Origin: Candidatus Kaiserbacteria bacterium RIFCSPLOWO2_12_FULL_50_10
GTDB taxonomy: Bacteria > Patescibacteriota > Minisyncoccia > Phycocordibacterales > UBA918
Reading direction: 5' to 3'
NCBI GenBank assembly: GCA_001783515.1
Contig: MFMN01000013.1
Location: 1-33,351, forward strand
Length of the DNA stretch: 33,351 nucleotides
Shown piece by piece: positions 1 to 6,350 of the stretch. Positions within the stretch are counted from its first letter, which is position 1; the number at the start of each line of letters is the position of its first letter. A program made the position numbers and the translations under genes. Below the pieces are notes generated by a model. It was not told where the DNA came from. It did no database searches and worked only from the letters and a program-made list of their open reading frames with translations.

Positions 1-222
1 AAGATATGCCTGGCCGCTTACAGTCGGTACCGCGGTGCCAAGCGCACCTGCACCGTAGTCTGCGACGCTGAGGGTTGCGACAGTCCGTGCGTCCGTGGTT
101 GCGGCAATTTCTTCGGAGGTGTCACCACCCATAAAGAAGAAGGCGAGAAGGATAAGTGCAAGTGCGCCCGCGCTGATGCGGACTGATTTTTTCTTGCAGA
201 ATGATTGCATATTATTTTTCAT
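1..222 (-). CDS. N-terminal part of a membrane-anchored efflux adaptor (HlyD/RND membrane-fusion-like), cut by window edge
   Basis: Reading the minus strand from an ATG at 222 (alternative in-frame ATG at 210) gives 74 codons that run off the left edge. The protein begins with a short basic segment (KKKSVRIS), then a hydrophobic stretch ALALILLAFFFMGG that would act as a signal anchor, then a region ending in a VATLSVADYG...TVSGQAYL pattern resembling the start of the first beta-strand/lipoyl part of periplasmic adaptor subunits. The start overlaps or abuts the stop of the upstream MarR gene (stop at 212-214), so the two form an operon. A MarR-controlled efflux operon is a common arrangement, which supports the call. 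The family assignment rests on a short fragment and is tentative; the operon coupling is seen directly. Confidence 0.5.
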   Translation of the reverse strand, partial: MKNNMQSFCKKKSVRISAGALALILLAFFFMGGDTSEEIAATTDARTVATLSVADYGAGALGTAVPTVSGQAYL

Positions 223-682
223 AGATGGTTGTTGCTATTTTTTTGGTAAGTCGCGCATATTCGGCGAGTTCGTCATCAGTTAATGAGGTGAGAATTTTTT
301 CAAATTCTTGCGTTACGATTTTGTCAGTTTTTGCAAGATTACGCTTGCCGGCAGCAGTAGGGTGGAGGAGGAGGCTGCGGCTGTCCTCTGGGTTCGGTAC
401 TTTTTTTACAAGGTCCTGCGACGCAAGCTCTTGTATGAGCTGTGTTGCTGCAGGACTCGTAATGCCTAAGAGCTCGGCAATCTTTTTTATGGTCATATCC
501 GTGCGAGCGCAGATACTGCCGAGTGCCATGCATTGCGGTAGGGAAGTAATACGTTCTGCGCGTACGCGTTCACCGATGCGTACATGCATGTGCTGTTTAA
601 TGCCGCGCCATGCATTTGAGATGTTCTGCAAAGTCTCCGCACGCGTAGGTGGGGGAGATGTTGCTACATTATTTCTTGTCAT
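212..682 (-). CDS. MarR-family transcriptional regulator
   Basis: A 156-residue winged-helix regulator if started at the ATG at 682. The open frame extends to 826 but would run into argS, and the palindrome at 687-699 fits an operator just upstream of 682. The DNA-binding core is visible as DMTIKKIAELLGITSPAATQLIQELASQDLVKK followed by the wing PNPEDSRSLLLHPTAAGKR, whose DxRS motif is characteristic of MarR proteins. N- and C-terminal helices (TSLTDDELAEYARLTKKIATTIYEK) would form the dimer interface. MarR proteins usually repress their own operon and release DNA on binding a phenolic or drug-like ligand. The next gene downstream looks like an efflux adaptor and overlaps the stop, suggesting control of an exporter. 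The family call is firm; ligand and targets are inferred. Confidence 0.85.
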   Translation of the reverse strand: MTRNNVATSPPPTRAETLQNISNAWRGIKQHMHVRIGERVRAERITSLPQCMALGSICARTDMTIKKIAELLGITSPAATQLIQELASQDLVKKVPNPEDSRSLLLHPTAAGKRNLAKTDKIVTQEFEKILTSLTDDELAEYARLTKKIATTIYEK

Positions 683-686
683 ATAT

Positions 687-699
687 GTAAGTATCTTAC
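687..699. promoter_or_regulatory. Candidate MarR operator
   Basis: GTAAG-TAT-CTTAC is a perfect inverted repeat with a 3-nt centre lying five bases upstream of the marR start codon (682). It would cover the promoter or start region of the marR-efflux operon, as expected of autorepression. It is seen in sequence; its role is inferred from family behaviour. Confidence 0.5.
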
Positions 700-794
700 T
701 TATCTTTCGTGCGGTGTCAAGAACACGAGAGCGCAGGGTGGGTGCGCCTATATAGAACTTTGCATTTTCAAGGTCTTGCTGGTAGATTAGGCAC

Positions 795-2492
795 ATGTCT
801 CCACATTCGCCACAGCACATGCTCAAAGAAGCAATTCAAGCGGCCGTTCACGAAACCTTCGGGGTATTTACCGCGTCGTTTACCGTTGAACATCCGGCAG
901 AGCTTGCGCATGGCGACTACGCAACGAATGTCGCGCTGGTGATTGCCAAAGAAGTTGGGCAGTCGCCACGCGATATTGCGTCGCAGCTCAAGGCAAGGCT
1001 CGAAGGTACGCTCCCCGAGGTAGCGGCCATCGAAGTCGCTGGCGCGGGCTTTCTCAATTTTCGCCTTGCACGCTCCTATTTTGCGGATGTTGTTTCTGGA
1101 ATCCTTGCAGCGCCACACGCATGGGGCGCGTCGACGCACTTCGCCGGAGAGAAGGTGCTGCTTGAATACACAAGTCCTAACCTCATCAAACCACTTCACG
1201 TCGGCAATCTCGTCGGCAACATTATTGGTGAATCGCTCGCGCGTCTCTATGCGTTTGCAGGCGCGCAGGTTACCCGTGTGAATTACCCGTCCGATATCGG
1301 ACTCACGGTCGCAAAAGGCGTCTGGGCGCTGAAAGAGCACGGGCTCGACGTGCACGATATTCACGCAGTCGGCAAAGCTTACGTGCTTGGCAATGCAGCC
1401 TATGAAGACGGTTCGCGTAAAGACGACATCGAAGCAGTAAACCGCGCGCTGTATGCAAAAAACGACGAGGAACTTACCGCGCTCCATGAAGCAGCACTCC
1501 GTACCGCGCTCGGCGAGCTCGATACGCTTTGTGCGCAGCTCGGCACGACGTTCGACGACGTTATCTACGAAAGCGAAGCTGGCCCACGCGGACTCGAAAT
1601 GGTTCGTGCCCATATTGCTGACGGCGTGTTCGATGAATCAAACGGCGCGGTTATCTACCGTGGTGAAAAAGTTGACCTGCACACACGTGTCTTTATCAAC
1701 GCGCAAGGACTGCCAACCTACGAAGCAAAGGATATTGGCAACTTCGCCCTCAAGCACGAGCGACATCCTGCGTGGACGCGCATGCTGGTGGTCACGGGCG
1801 GCGAACAACGCGAGTATTTCAAAGTCATGTTCGCTGCCGCCCGTGAAGTATTCACCGAGGCTTCAAACCGAATCATGCAGCACGTTCCCACTGGCTTTCT
1901 CACACTTACGACCGGCAAAATGTCGTCACGCCTCGGCAATGTCCTCACTGCGGACGAAGTGCTCGGCGACCTCCGCGAAGCCGCACGCGAACGAGCCGCA
2001 GAAAGTCGCGCAGAAAACATAGACGAGCTCGCGGACCTCATTGCTGTTGCTGCACTCAAGTACCAAATCCTCCGCCAAGCAATTGGTTCAGATATTGTGT
2101 TTGATAAAGAGCGGGCACTCTCCTTTGAAGGCGCATCGGGTCCATATCTCCAATACACGCACGCACGCATCGGCTCGCTTACTGAAAAAGCACTCGCGGC
2201 AGGCGTCGCAGAAGTCGCAACAATTACTCCTGAGGGGCCCTACGAAATAGAGCGAGTGCTCTACCGTTTCCCTGAAGTTGTCGCGGAAGCAACCACCGCA
2301 CACGAACCGCATCAGCTCGTCACCTATCTCACCGAACTTGCAGGAAGCTTCAATAGTTTCTACGCACATGAACGTATTGCCGATGCCACCGACCCGTACG
2401 CTCCGTATAAACTCGCCATTGCGAAGGCGGTAAAGGCAACCATCGCAAACGGCATGTACCTCCTCGGCACCACCGCACCAGAAAAAATGTAG
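795..2492 (+). CDS. argS: Arginyl-tRNA synthetase
   Basis: Class I aminoacyl-tRNA synthetase that charges tRNA-Arg with arginine using ATP in the cytoplasm. The 565 residues match the usual bacterial length. An N-terminal Add1 (tRNA D-loop binding) domain is followed by the HIGH-equivalent PLHVGNLVGN near residue 133, then the KMSKS-equivalent GKMSSRLGNVL near residue 375, and a C-terminal DALR anticodon-binding helical domain with the characteristic LSFEGASGPYLQYTHAR stretch just before it. The start at 795 is chosen over the in-frame ATG at 819 because a -10 hexamer TAGATT lies at 783-788, exactly 6 nt before 795, which fits the leaderless pattern seen throughout this window; no Shine-Dalgarno is present. 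It is divergent from marR and convergent with a Nudix gene, sharing a bidirectional terminator with it. Confidence 0.97.
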   Translation: MSPHSPQHMLKEAIQAAVHETFGVFTASFTVEHPAELAHGDYATNVALVIAKEVGQSPRDIASQLKARLEGTLPEVAAIEVAGAGFLNFRLARSYFADVVSGILAAPHAWGASTHFAGEKVLLEYTSPNLIKPLHVGNLVGNIIGESLARLYAFAGAQVTRVNYPSDIGLTVAKGVWALKEHGLDVHDIHAVGKAYVLGNAAYEDGSRKDDIEAVNRALYAKNDEELTALHEAALRTALGELDTLCAQLGTTFDDVIYESEAGPRGLEMVRAHIADGVFDESNGAVIYRGEKVDLHTRVFINAQGLPTYEAKDIGNFALKHERHPAWTRMLVVTGGEQREYFKVMFAAAREVFTEASNRIMQHVPTGFLTLTTGKMSSRLGNVLTADEVLGDLREAARERAAESRAENIDELADLIAVAALKYQILRQAIGSDIVFDKERALSFEGASGPYLQYTHARIGSLTEKALAAGVAEVATITPEGPYEIERVLYRFPEVVAEATTAHEPHQLVTYLTELAGSFNSFYAHERIADATDPYAPYKLAIAKAVKATIANGMYLLGTTAPEKM

Positions 2493-2509
2493 CGCACGCT
2501 ACATTTTTT
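2482..2509. terminator. Bidirectional intrinsic terminator between argS and the Nudix gene
   Basis: AAAAAATGTAGCG (2482-2494) and CGCTACATTTTTT (2497-2509) are perfect reverse complements with a 2-nt spacer, with A/T tracts on both sides. The stop codons of argS (2490-2492) and of the convergent Nudix gene (2499-2501) are embedded in the stem, so one hairpin serves both genes. Confidence 0.85.
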
Positions 2510-2912
2510 GTATGCCCTTGAGAAGCTCTGTATATTCCGCCAAGGTTTCTGTAAATGCATCAGGATGTACCCACTGCGCGACGCGGATTTCGCGGGACGG
2601 ACTGAGTGTGATGTCGCCCCTGAGTTCGATGCGAAAAAGGTGAGTCACTGTTTTGTAGGGGAGTCCGATGTAGAACACCCAGTGCGTGTGTGCGCCGAGA
2701 TAGGTGGTTGTATGAAGGTTATCGCCGGGGCAAGTGAATGCAATTTCTTCTTCGAGTTCTCGCCAAAGTGCTTCTTCAGGCGTTTCGCCTTGTTCGAGCC
2801 CGCCACCCGGGAGCGACCAGCGGCGTCGCCACGGCTCAAGCCAGCCACGCACGCCAACATGCATGCCGTCGCGACGAGTAATAAGTGCCTTTGCGCGTTG
2901 CCTTGGTTTCAC
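2499..2912 (-). CDS. Nudix hydrolase
   Basis: A 137-residue Nudix-fold pyrophosphohydrolase. The Nudix box reads GGLEQGETPEEALWRELEEE (about residues 37-56) with the REUxEE metal-binding core intact; the usual glycine after it is alanine (EEEIAF). The N-terminal strand AKALITRRDGMHVGVRGWLEPWRRRWSLPGGG and the C-terminal helix are as expected. Such enzymes hydrolyse nucleoside diphosphates linked to another moiety, often as house-cleaning; the substrate cannot be read from sequence. The start is a GTG at 2912 because a minus-strand -10 hexamer TAGTAT sits at 2919-2924, exactly 6 nt upstream, giving a leaderless mRNA. Confidence 0.9.
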   Translation of the reverse strand: MKPRQRAKALITRRDGMHVGVRGWLEPWRRRWSLPGGGLEQGETPEEALWRELEEEIAFTCPGDNLHTTTYLGAHTHWVFYIGLPYKTVTHLFRIELRGDITLSPSREIRVAQWVHPDAFTETLAEYTELLKGIQKM

Positions 2913-2990
2913 TCTTCGATACTAGCATTTCCGTGATGAACGTGCTAGTGTTTATTCGATTGTTCTTCAACCCCTTTTAGGAGCACTCCC

Positions 2991-3998
2991 ATGTTTCGCA
3001 CCATCCTACGATTCATTCGGCACGTGTTCCTAGAACTACGTGAACGAAAAAGCACCTACACCCGTATTCGCAATAGCCTGCACATTGCCATGCTCGCACG
3101 CCACGCAAGTGACGCTGATCGAGCTGAGGCAGACGCCATTATCGAGTACAAACTCGGCCACGCTCGGCCACGAGTGATTGGCGGCATCGTTGCGCTGCGG
3201 CTTCTCTTTGAAACCGTGCGTATGCCCAAAATGGCACGCCGCGCAGGAAGTGAACGCTTCATGCTCATGTGGCTCTACCTCACGACGCTCTCCGATATGC
3301 TCGACAGCATGAGCGCGTCGCTCGCGCCGGATGAATTGCGTGATCGGGTACATGCGTCGCTCCTTTTGCGCTCGATATCGGTGCGCATCTTAGCGCTGCT
3401 GCATCAGGCGCGTATGCCAAGCTCCCGTATTCGCAACGTGGAAATGCTGCTCGAGAAACTCCGCGAGCACTGCATCCGCGAGGTCAGTGGGCGAAGCGCG
3501 CAGGCGAAGCAGCTCACCAGCTCTGCGTGTCGCAATCGGCATCGGGCGAAGATGCATCTGTGTGCTGAGCTTTTCATGCATATGCTCTACCCGCTCTCGG
3601 CACTCTCGGCGCAAGACGTGCAGACATTCGCAACGTTCATGGCACGCACGCAGATGATCGGCGACGTAGCGGATCTCTCGCAAGACATCCTGCTGAAAAA
3701 TCACGACAACGCCGCCTGCATGAAATTGCTCCTTTTCCCGAAGGAGTACGAGGCGATGCTTGCGTATGCGCACAAGCACCCACGTGAGAAGGTGAATCCA
3801 CGGACGCTCAGGCGTCATGTACCGTATGCGTATTACGCGCTCCTGCGATGGCATGCGCAGCTCGGCAACGTCATGGTGGCAAACCGGGGTGACCCTGCAT
3901 GTCGCCTGCTGCGATGGTGGGGAAGCATGTTCTTTCTTCTTTACCCAAACCTTCGAAACTGCATCTATCGCATCGCGCCTCATCGCGCCGTGTTTTGA
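2991..3998 (+). CDS. Uncharacterised all-helical protein with acidic DxxD and DxxDxxxD motifs
   Basis: A 335-residue protein with no confident family match. It is rich in helix formers, with many Arg, His, Met and Leu, and has no obvious signal peptide; the C-terminal segment WWGSMFFLLYPNLRNCIY is hydrophobic and may associate with the membrane. Two acidic motifs are spaced along the chain: SDMLDSM (D102, D105) and GDVADLSQDI (D225, D228, D232). Their order and context vaguely recall class I isoprenoid synthase folds (squalene/phytoene-synthase type), but this is a suggestion only. The start is supported by a Shine-Dalgarno AGGAG at 2979-2983. The promoter is probably a -10 TAGTGT at 2946-2951, back to back with the Nudix promoter. 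A strong terminator follows. It is transcribed alone. Confidence 0.7.
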   Translation: MFRTILRFIRHVFLELRERKSTYTRIRNSLHIAMLARHASDADRAEADAIIEYKLGHARPRVIGGIVALRLLFETVRMPKMARRAGSERFMLMWLYLTTLSDMLDSMSASLAPDELRDRVHASLLLRSISVRILALLHQARMPSSRIRNVEMLLEKLREHCIREVSGRSAQAKQLTSSACRNRHRAKMHLCAELFMHMLYPLSALSAQDVQTFATFMARTQMIGDVADLSQDILLKNHDNAACMKLLLFPKEYEAMLAYAHKHPREKVNPRTLRRHVPYAYYALLRWHAQLGNVMVANRGDPACRLLRWWGSMFFLLYPNLRNCIYRIAPHRAVF

Positions 3999-4020
3999 TC
4001 AGAGAGAAAAGAGGAATAAA

Positions 4021-4053
4021 AGCCGGACGCTCCCAAGCGCCCGGCTCTTTTTT
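4021..4053 (+). terminator. Intrinsic terminator
   Basis: AGCCGG-A-CGCT, loop CCCA, AGCG-C-CCGGCT (4021-4046) followed by a CTTTTTT tract. It ends the single-gene transcript that begins upstream of 2991. Confidence 0.9.
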
Positions 4054-4080
4054 GTGAATATATAACTCTGTTAAACACGC

Positions 4081-4143
4081 GGATTTAACTACACAGTAAT
4101 CAAAAACATTACACGCCACTTTTGTCATCCTGGAAGGATCCAG
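4081..4143. repeat. Palindromic-element family, copy A (single box plus GGATTTAACTAC module)
   Basis: The module GGATTTAACTAC (4081-4092) is followed 25 nt later by one box (4118-4143) that starts ACTTTTGTCATCC and ends AAGGATCCAG. The box matches the boxes at 22.9-23.1 kb and 24.4-24.5 kb almost base for base. It lies between two convergent genes. This is the only site in the window with a single rather than a paired box. Confidence 0.85.
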
Positions 4144-4187
4144 TCGCTAGAAGATAACATCTTCAGACTTGTTGCTAAGCCTAATGG

Positions 4188-4829
4188 CTACTCTTTAGAA
4201 GGACTAATACGAGGTTTTCGCGCCTGCCGACGACGATATTCTTCGGGAGTTTCTTTCTTTTTGTTCCCGAACTTTTTCTTCATCTTATCAACACGGTCGG
4301 CATAGCCAAGCATGCGGTGGTCAACTTGGTGCATCGAGCCAATAGCTCGGCGTGCCTTTTGCCACATTTTATTTTGCGGACGATTTTGCTTCACGCCGCG
4401 CCACGAGTTGCAGCGCGCATGCGTGAGCTGGAGGTTCGAAACATCGCTATTGAGCGCGCCGTTTTCATCCATAGTGGTATCGATATGGTCGAGTGAGAAG
4501 TCGCCATTGAGCGGCCTCTTGCAGAGCATACAATTCGCACCATCACGCTCGAGGAGTGCTTCGCGCAGCTTCTCCTTGTTATTTTGAAACTTGGTATCGT
4601 ATTTTTGCTTGCTACGCATGGTGCGCTTGCGGCGGCGATATGAGACCTCATCGAAGACGCACATGAAGCGCTGGAGGAGCATCTCGTCCGCACGCTCAGG
4701 CGGCAGCTTCGCGTATTCCTCCTCGCTCATGTAGGTATTGAGCCAACGCCAAAGCCACCGGAAGGGCGCCGGCTCAGAGAAGAATTTCTGGTACCAATCG
4801 GTATAAATAAAGCTATAATCGACCTGCAT
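4188..4829 (-). CDS. HNH endonuclease domain protein
   Basis: About 213 residues from the chosen ATG at 4829; an upstream in-frame ATG at 4925 would overlap the divergent gene. The HNH core is complete: CMLCKRPLNGDFSLDHI, then SNLQLTHARCNSWRG, giving the CxxC...DH...N...H..C arrangement that binds zinc and the catalytic metal. The N-terminal part (YTDWYQKFFSEPAPFRWLWRWL) and the strongly basic C-terminal tail (KKKFGNKKKETPEEYRRRQARK) do not match a known partner domain and probably bind nucleic acid. Stand-alone HNH proteins of this sort occur in phage, mobile and host contexts; there is no integrase or intron structure here. A -10-like TAGCAT (minus strand, 4847-4852 region) lies about 14 nt upstream of the start. 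Confidence 0.85.
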   Translation of the reverse strand: MQVDYSFIYTDWYQKFFSEPAPFRWLWRWLNTYMSEEEYAKLPPERADEMLLQRFMCVFDEVSYRRRKRTMRSKQKYDTKFQNNKEKLREALLERDGANCMLCKRPLNGDFSLDHIDTTMDENGALNSDVSNLQLTHARCNSWRGVKQNRPQNKMWQKARRAIGSMHQVDHRMLGYADRVDKMKKKFGNKKKETPEEYRRRQARKPRISPSKE

Positions 4830-4959
4830 AGGAAACTGCACGCATGCTACCAGAGCCTTTGCACAATAGCAATATGAATCAAGGTAAGTTTGTGGTACGA
4901 TGATTACGCATTGCCGAGGTAGCATGCCTTGGTTCTTTCACTTTTTTGAGGAGTATTCC

Positions 4960-5385
4960 ATGGAAACATCCGTCGCGGCAGACTTCGACATACAAGTCGA
5001 AATGAAAGACTTTTGCGAGGGAGACTGGTGGCTCGCCTATCTTCTCCTTGTCCGGCACCATACGCATATTCATATCGGAACCATTACCGGGAAGTTCGAC
5101 ACCAAACGCGCCTTCACGTTTGTTGTCGAGCGTCCTCAAGGCGGCGCGAAGGGGTGTGTGCATGATTCAAGAGGTCACATTGGCTTTGACTTCGAAGCGC
5201 TCAACTTCTTGGACGAGTGTTCTGCCGAAGAAGCCCTGCGCACGCTCGCGGATACCATCTGGGAAAACGTCTGCGTCGCATACACGCACGCTCTGGCACG
5301 GAACGATACGCGCACCATGGATGCACTTCTCAAATTTCAAGACAGGCACAGCGCGTCAATCCGCCGCTTCATGCATCCCGTGTAA
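4960..5385 (+). CDS. Hypothetical 141-residue protein
   Basis: I do not recognise this family. The start at 4960 is chosen over the frame's first ATG (4900) because a good Shine-Dalgarno GAGGAG sits at 4949-4954, and the -10 TACGAT at 4896-4901 places the transcription start downstream of 4900. The sequence is soluble, slightly acidic and aromatic, with a beta-like N-terminal half (WWLAYLLLVRHHTHIHIGTITGKF) and a helical C-terminal half (SAEEALRTLADTIWENVCVAYTHAL). No catalytic motif is evident. It has its own promoter and terminator, divergent from the HNH gene. Confidence 0.7.
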   Translation: METSVAADFDIQVEMKDFCEGDWWLAYLLLVRHHTHIHIGTITGKFDTKRAFTFVVERPQGGAKGCVHDSRGHIGFDFEALNFLDECSAEEALRTLADTIWENVCVAYTHALARNDTRTMDALLKFQDRHSASIRRFMHPV

Positions 5386-5422
5386 CACCCCCACACCCAC
5401 CATTGTTCCTTGCACTTTTTGC

Positions 5423-5449
5423 AAAGAGCGGCACCCGCCGCTCTTTTTT
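5423..5449 (+). terminator. Intrinsic terminator
   Basis: AAAGAGCGGC (5423-5432), loop ACCC, GCCGCTCTTT (5437-5446), then TTT. It ends the transcript of the 4960-5385 gene. Confidence 0.9.
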
Positions 5450-5450
5450 C

Positions 5451-5478
5451 TTGCATCGTGAAGCGACAGTGGTACGAT
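5451..5478 (+). promoter_or_regulatory. Promoter of the methyltransferase gene, leaderless
   Basis: -35 TTGCAT at 5451-5456, 16-nt spacer, -10 TACGAT at 5473-5478. Only 6 nt separate the -10 from the ATG at 5485, so the predicted transcription start is the start codon itself. Confidence 0.7.
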
Positions 5479-5484
5479 GCTCAC

Positions 5485-5763
5485 ATGAGCAAAGCATCTT
5501 CGACAGAAAAAACATTCACAGAGCGTGTACTTGATGCTGTGCGCGCAGTTCCTGCAGGCGAAACCCGATCCTACGCAGAAATAGCCCACCTTGCCGGAAG
5601 CCCGCAGGCAGCACGCTCAGTCGGGAGCATTATGAAAGCAAATACCGACCTTTCCGTACCATGCCACCGCGTTATCCGCAGCGACGGCACACTCGGCGCC
5701 TACAACGGCATCCGCGGACAATCAAAAGAGTCGCTCCTTCAAGCAGAACGCACAGGCGCATAG
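5485..5763 (+). CDS. O6-alkylguanine-DNA alkyltransferase C-terminal domain protein
   Basis: A 92-residue protein consisting only of the DNA-binding/methyl-acceptor domain of the MGMT/Ogt family. The helix-turn-helix part FTERVLDAVRAVPAGETRSYAEIAHLAGSPQAARSVGSIMKAN is followed by the acceptor motif VPCHRVI with the nucleophilic cysteine present, and by the GAYNGIRGQSKESLLQAE stretch typical of the domain end. It would transfer alkyl groups from O6-alkylguanine in DNA to its own cysteine. The N-terminal domain of Ada/Ogt is absent, as in many compact genomes. The start at 5485 follows the leaderless promoter. A second family member lacking the cysteine is encoded at 21096-21413, so the two probably divide repair and lesion recognition. 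Confidence 0.92.
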   Translation: MSKASSTEKTFTERVLDAVRAVPAGETRSYAEIAHLAGSPQAARSVGSIMKANTDLSVPCHRVIRSDGTLGAYNGIRGQSKESLLQAERTGA

Positions 5764-5834
5764 TGCCGCTTGGGTGTATAGTATGAAGAGGTGGCACACG
5801 ATAGGTTATTAAATAAATTGAATATACTATGTGT

Positions 5835-6194
5835 ATGAAATGTTATAACCAACGATGCTGGGCGAAGCGCATTGGTTACTACGCGGTCATGCTTGCAGCA
5901 CTCGTGCTCGCACTCCATGGCCTCGGAGCAATTCTAGGAATGGATCTAAGCCTCACCGGCATCCTCGGCGTAAGCGCCGTAGCAGAAGGCTGGGCGCATG
6001 TACTCCTCGGCGGAGTCGGACTCGTAGCAATGGTAGCACACTGCCGCTGCAGAAACTGCGAAGCCGCAACCGGAAACATGGACACGGACGATATGTCCAC
6101 GGGCGGTATGAGTATGAGCATGGGTCACAACTCCACAAAAAAGTGCGACAACTGCATGCAATGCAAAGGCGGCTGCACCCATCATGAGAGGTAG
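5835..6194 (+). CDS. Small two-TM membrane protein with Cys/His/Met-rich tail
   Basis: The product has 119 residues. The start is taken at 5835, not the in-frame ATG at 5829, because the -10 TATACT at 5823-5828 lies exactly 6 nt upstream. An N-terminal segment with CYNQRCW precedes two hydrophobic helices (YYAVMLAALVLALHGLGAILG and AEGWAHVLLGGVGLVAMVAH). The C-terminal tail holds CRCRNC, then Met-rich MSTGGMSMSMGH, then CDNCMQCKGGCTHH. Clusters of Cys, Met and His of this type suggest binding of a soft metal such as copper, but no known family is recognised. It has its own promoter and a terminator. It is the last GC-rich gene before the AT-rich island. Confidence 0.75.
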   Translation: MKCYNQRCWAKRIGYYAVMLAALVLALHGLGAILGMDLSLTGILGVSAVAEGWAHVLLGGVGLVAMVAHCRCRNCEAATGNMDTDDMSTGGMSMSMGHNSTKKCDNCMQCKGGCTHHER

Positions 6195-6221
6195 CAAAAA
6201 GCAAGGAAAAGAGAAGAGAAC

Positions 6222-6258
6222 AAAAGAACCACCGCAATCCCACAGCGTTGGTTCTTTT
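6222..6258 (+). terminator. Intrinsic terminator
   Basis: AAAAGAACCA-C-CGC (6222-6235) pairs with GCG-T-TGGTTCTTTT (6245-6258) with one mismatch, followed by a T-rich tail. It also marks the left edge of the AT-rich island. Confidence 0.85.
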
Positions 6259-6316
6259 ATTTCAGACGGAAGTGTAAAGAATAAGTTTTCAATATCCTGT
6301 CATATAATAAAAACAA

Positions 6317-6344
6317 TTGCTATTCGGGTATATTTTGCTATAGT
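6317..6344 (+). promoter_or_regulatory. Promoter of the coiled-coil membrane protein gene, leaderless
   Basis: -35 TTGCTA at 6317-6322, 16-nt spacer, -10 TATAGT at 6339-6344, then 6 nt to the ATG at 6351. The host-like spacing holds even though the island differs in base composition. Confidence 0.65.
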
Positions 6345-6350
6345 TTTCGT

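Noticed and set aside
225-755. 176-codon plus-strand frame opposite marR
   Set aside because: Ser/Arg-rich shadow of the MarR gene, which has recognisable winged-helix sequence and operon context.
768-1613. 281-codon open frame on the minus strand across argS
   Set aside because: It lies fully opposite argS, which has all class I synthetase motifs; the frame is a GC-rich codon shadow with a Cys/Arg-rich, motif-free translation.
4188-4829. Homing endonuclease in an intron or intein
   Set aside because: The HNH gene is free-standing between intact genes; no split host gene or intron structure is visible around it.
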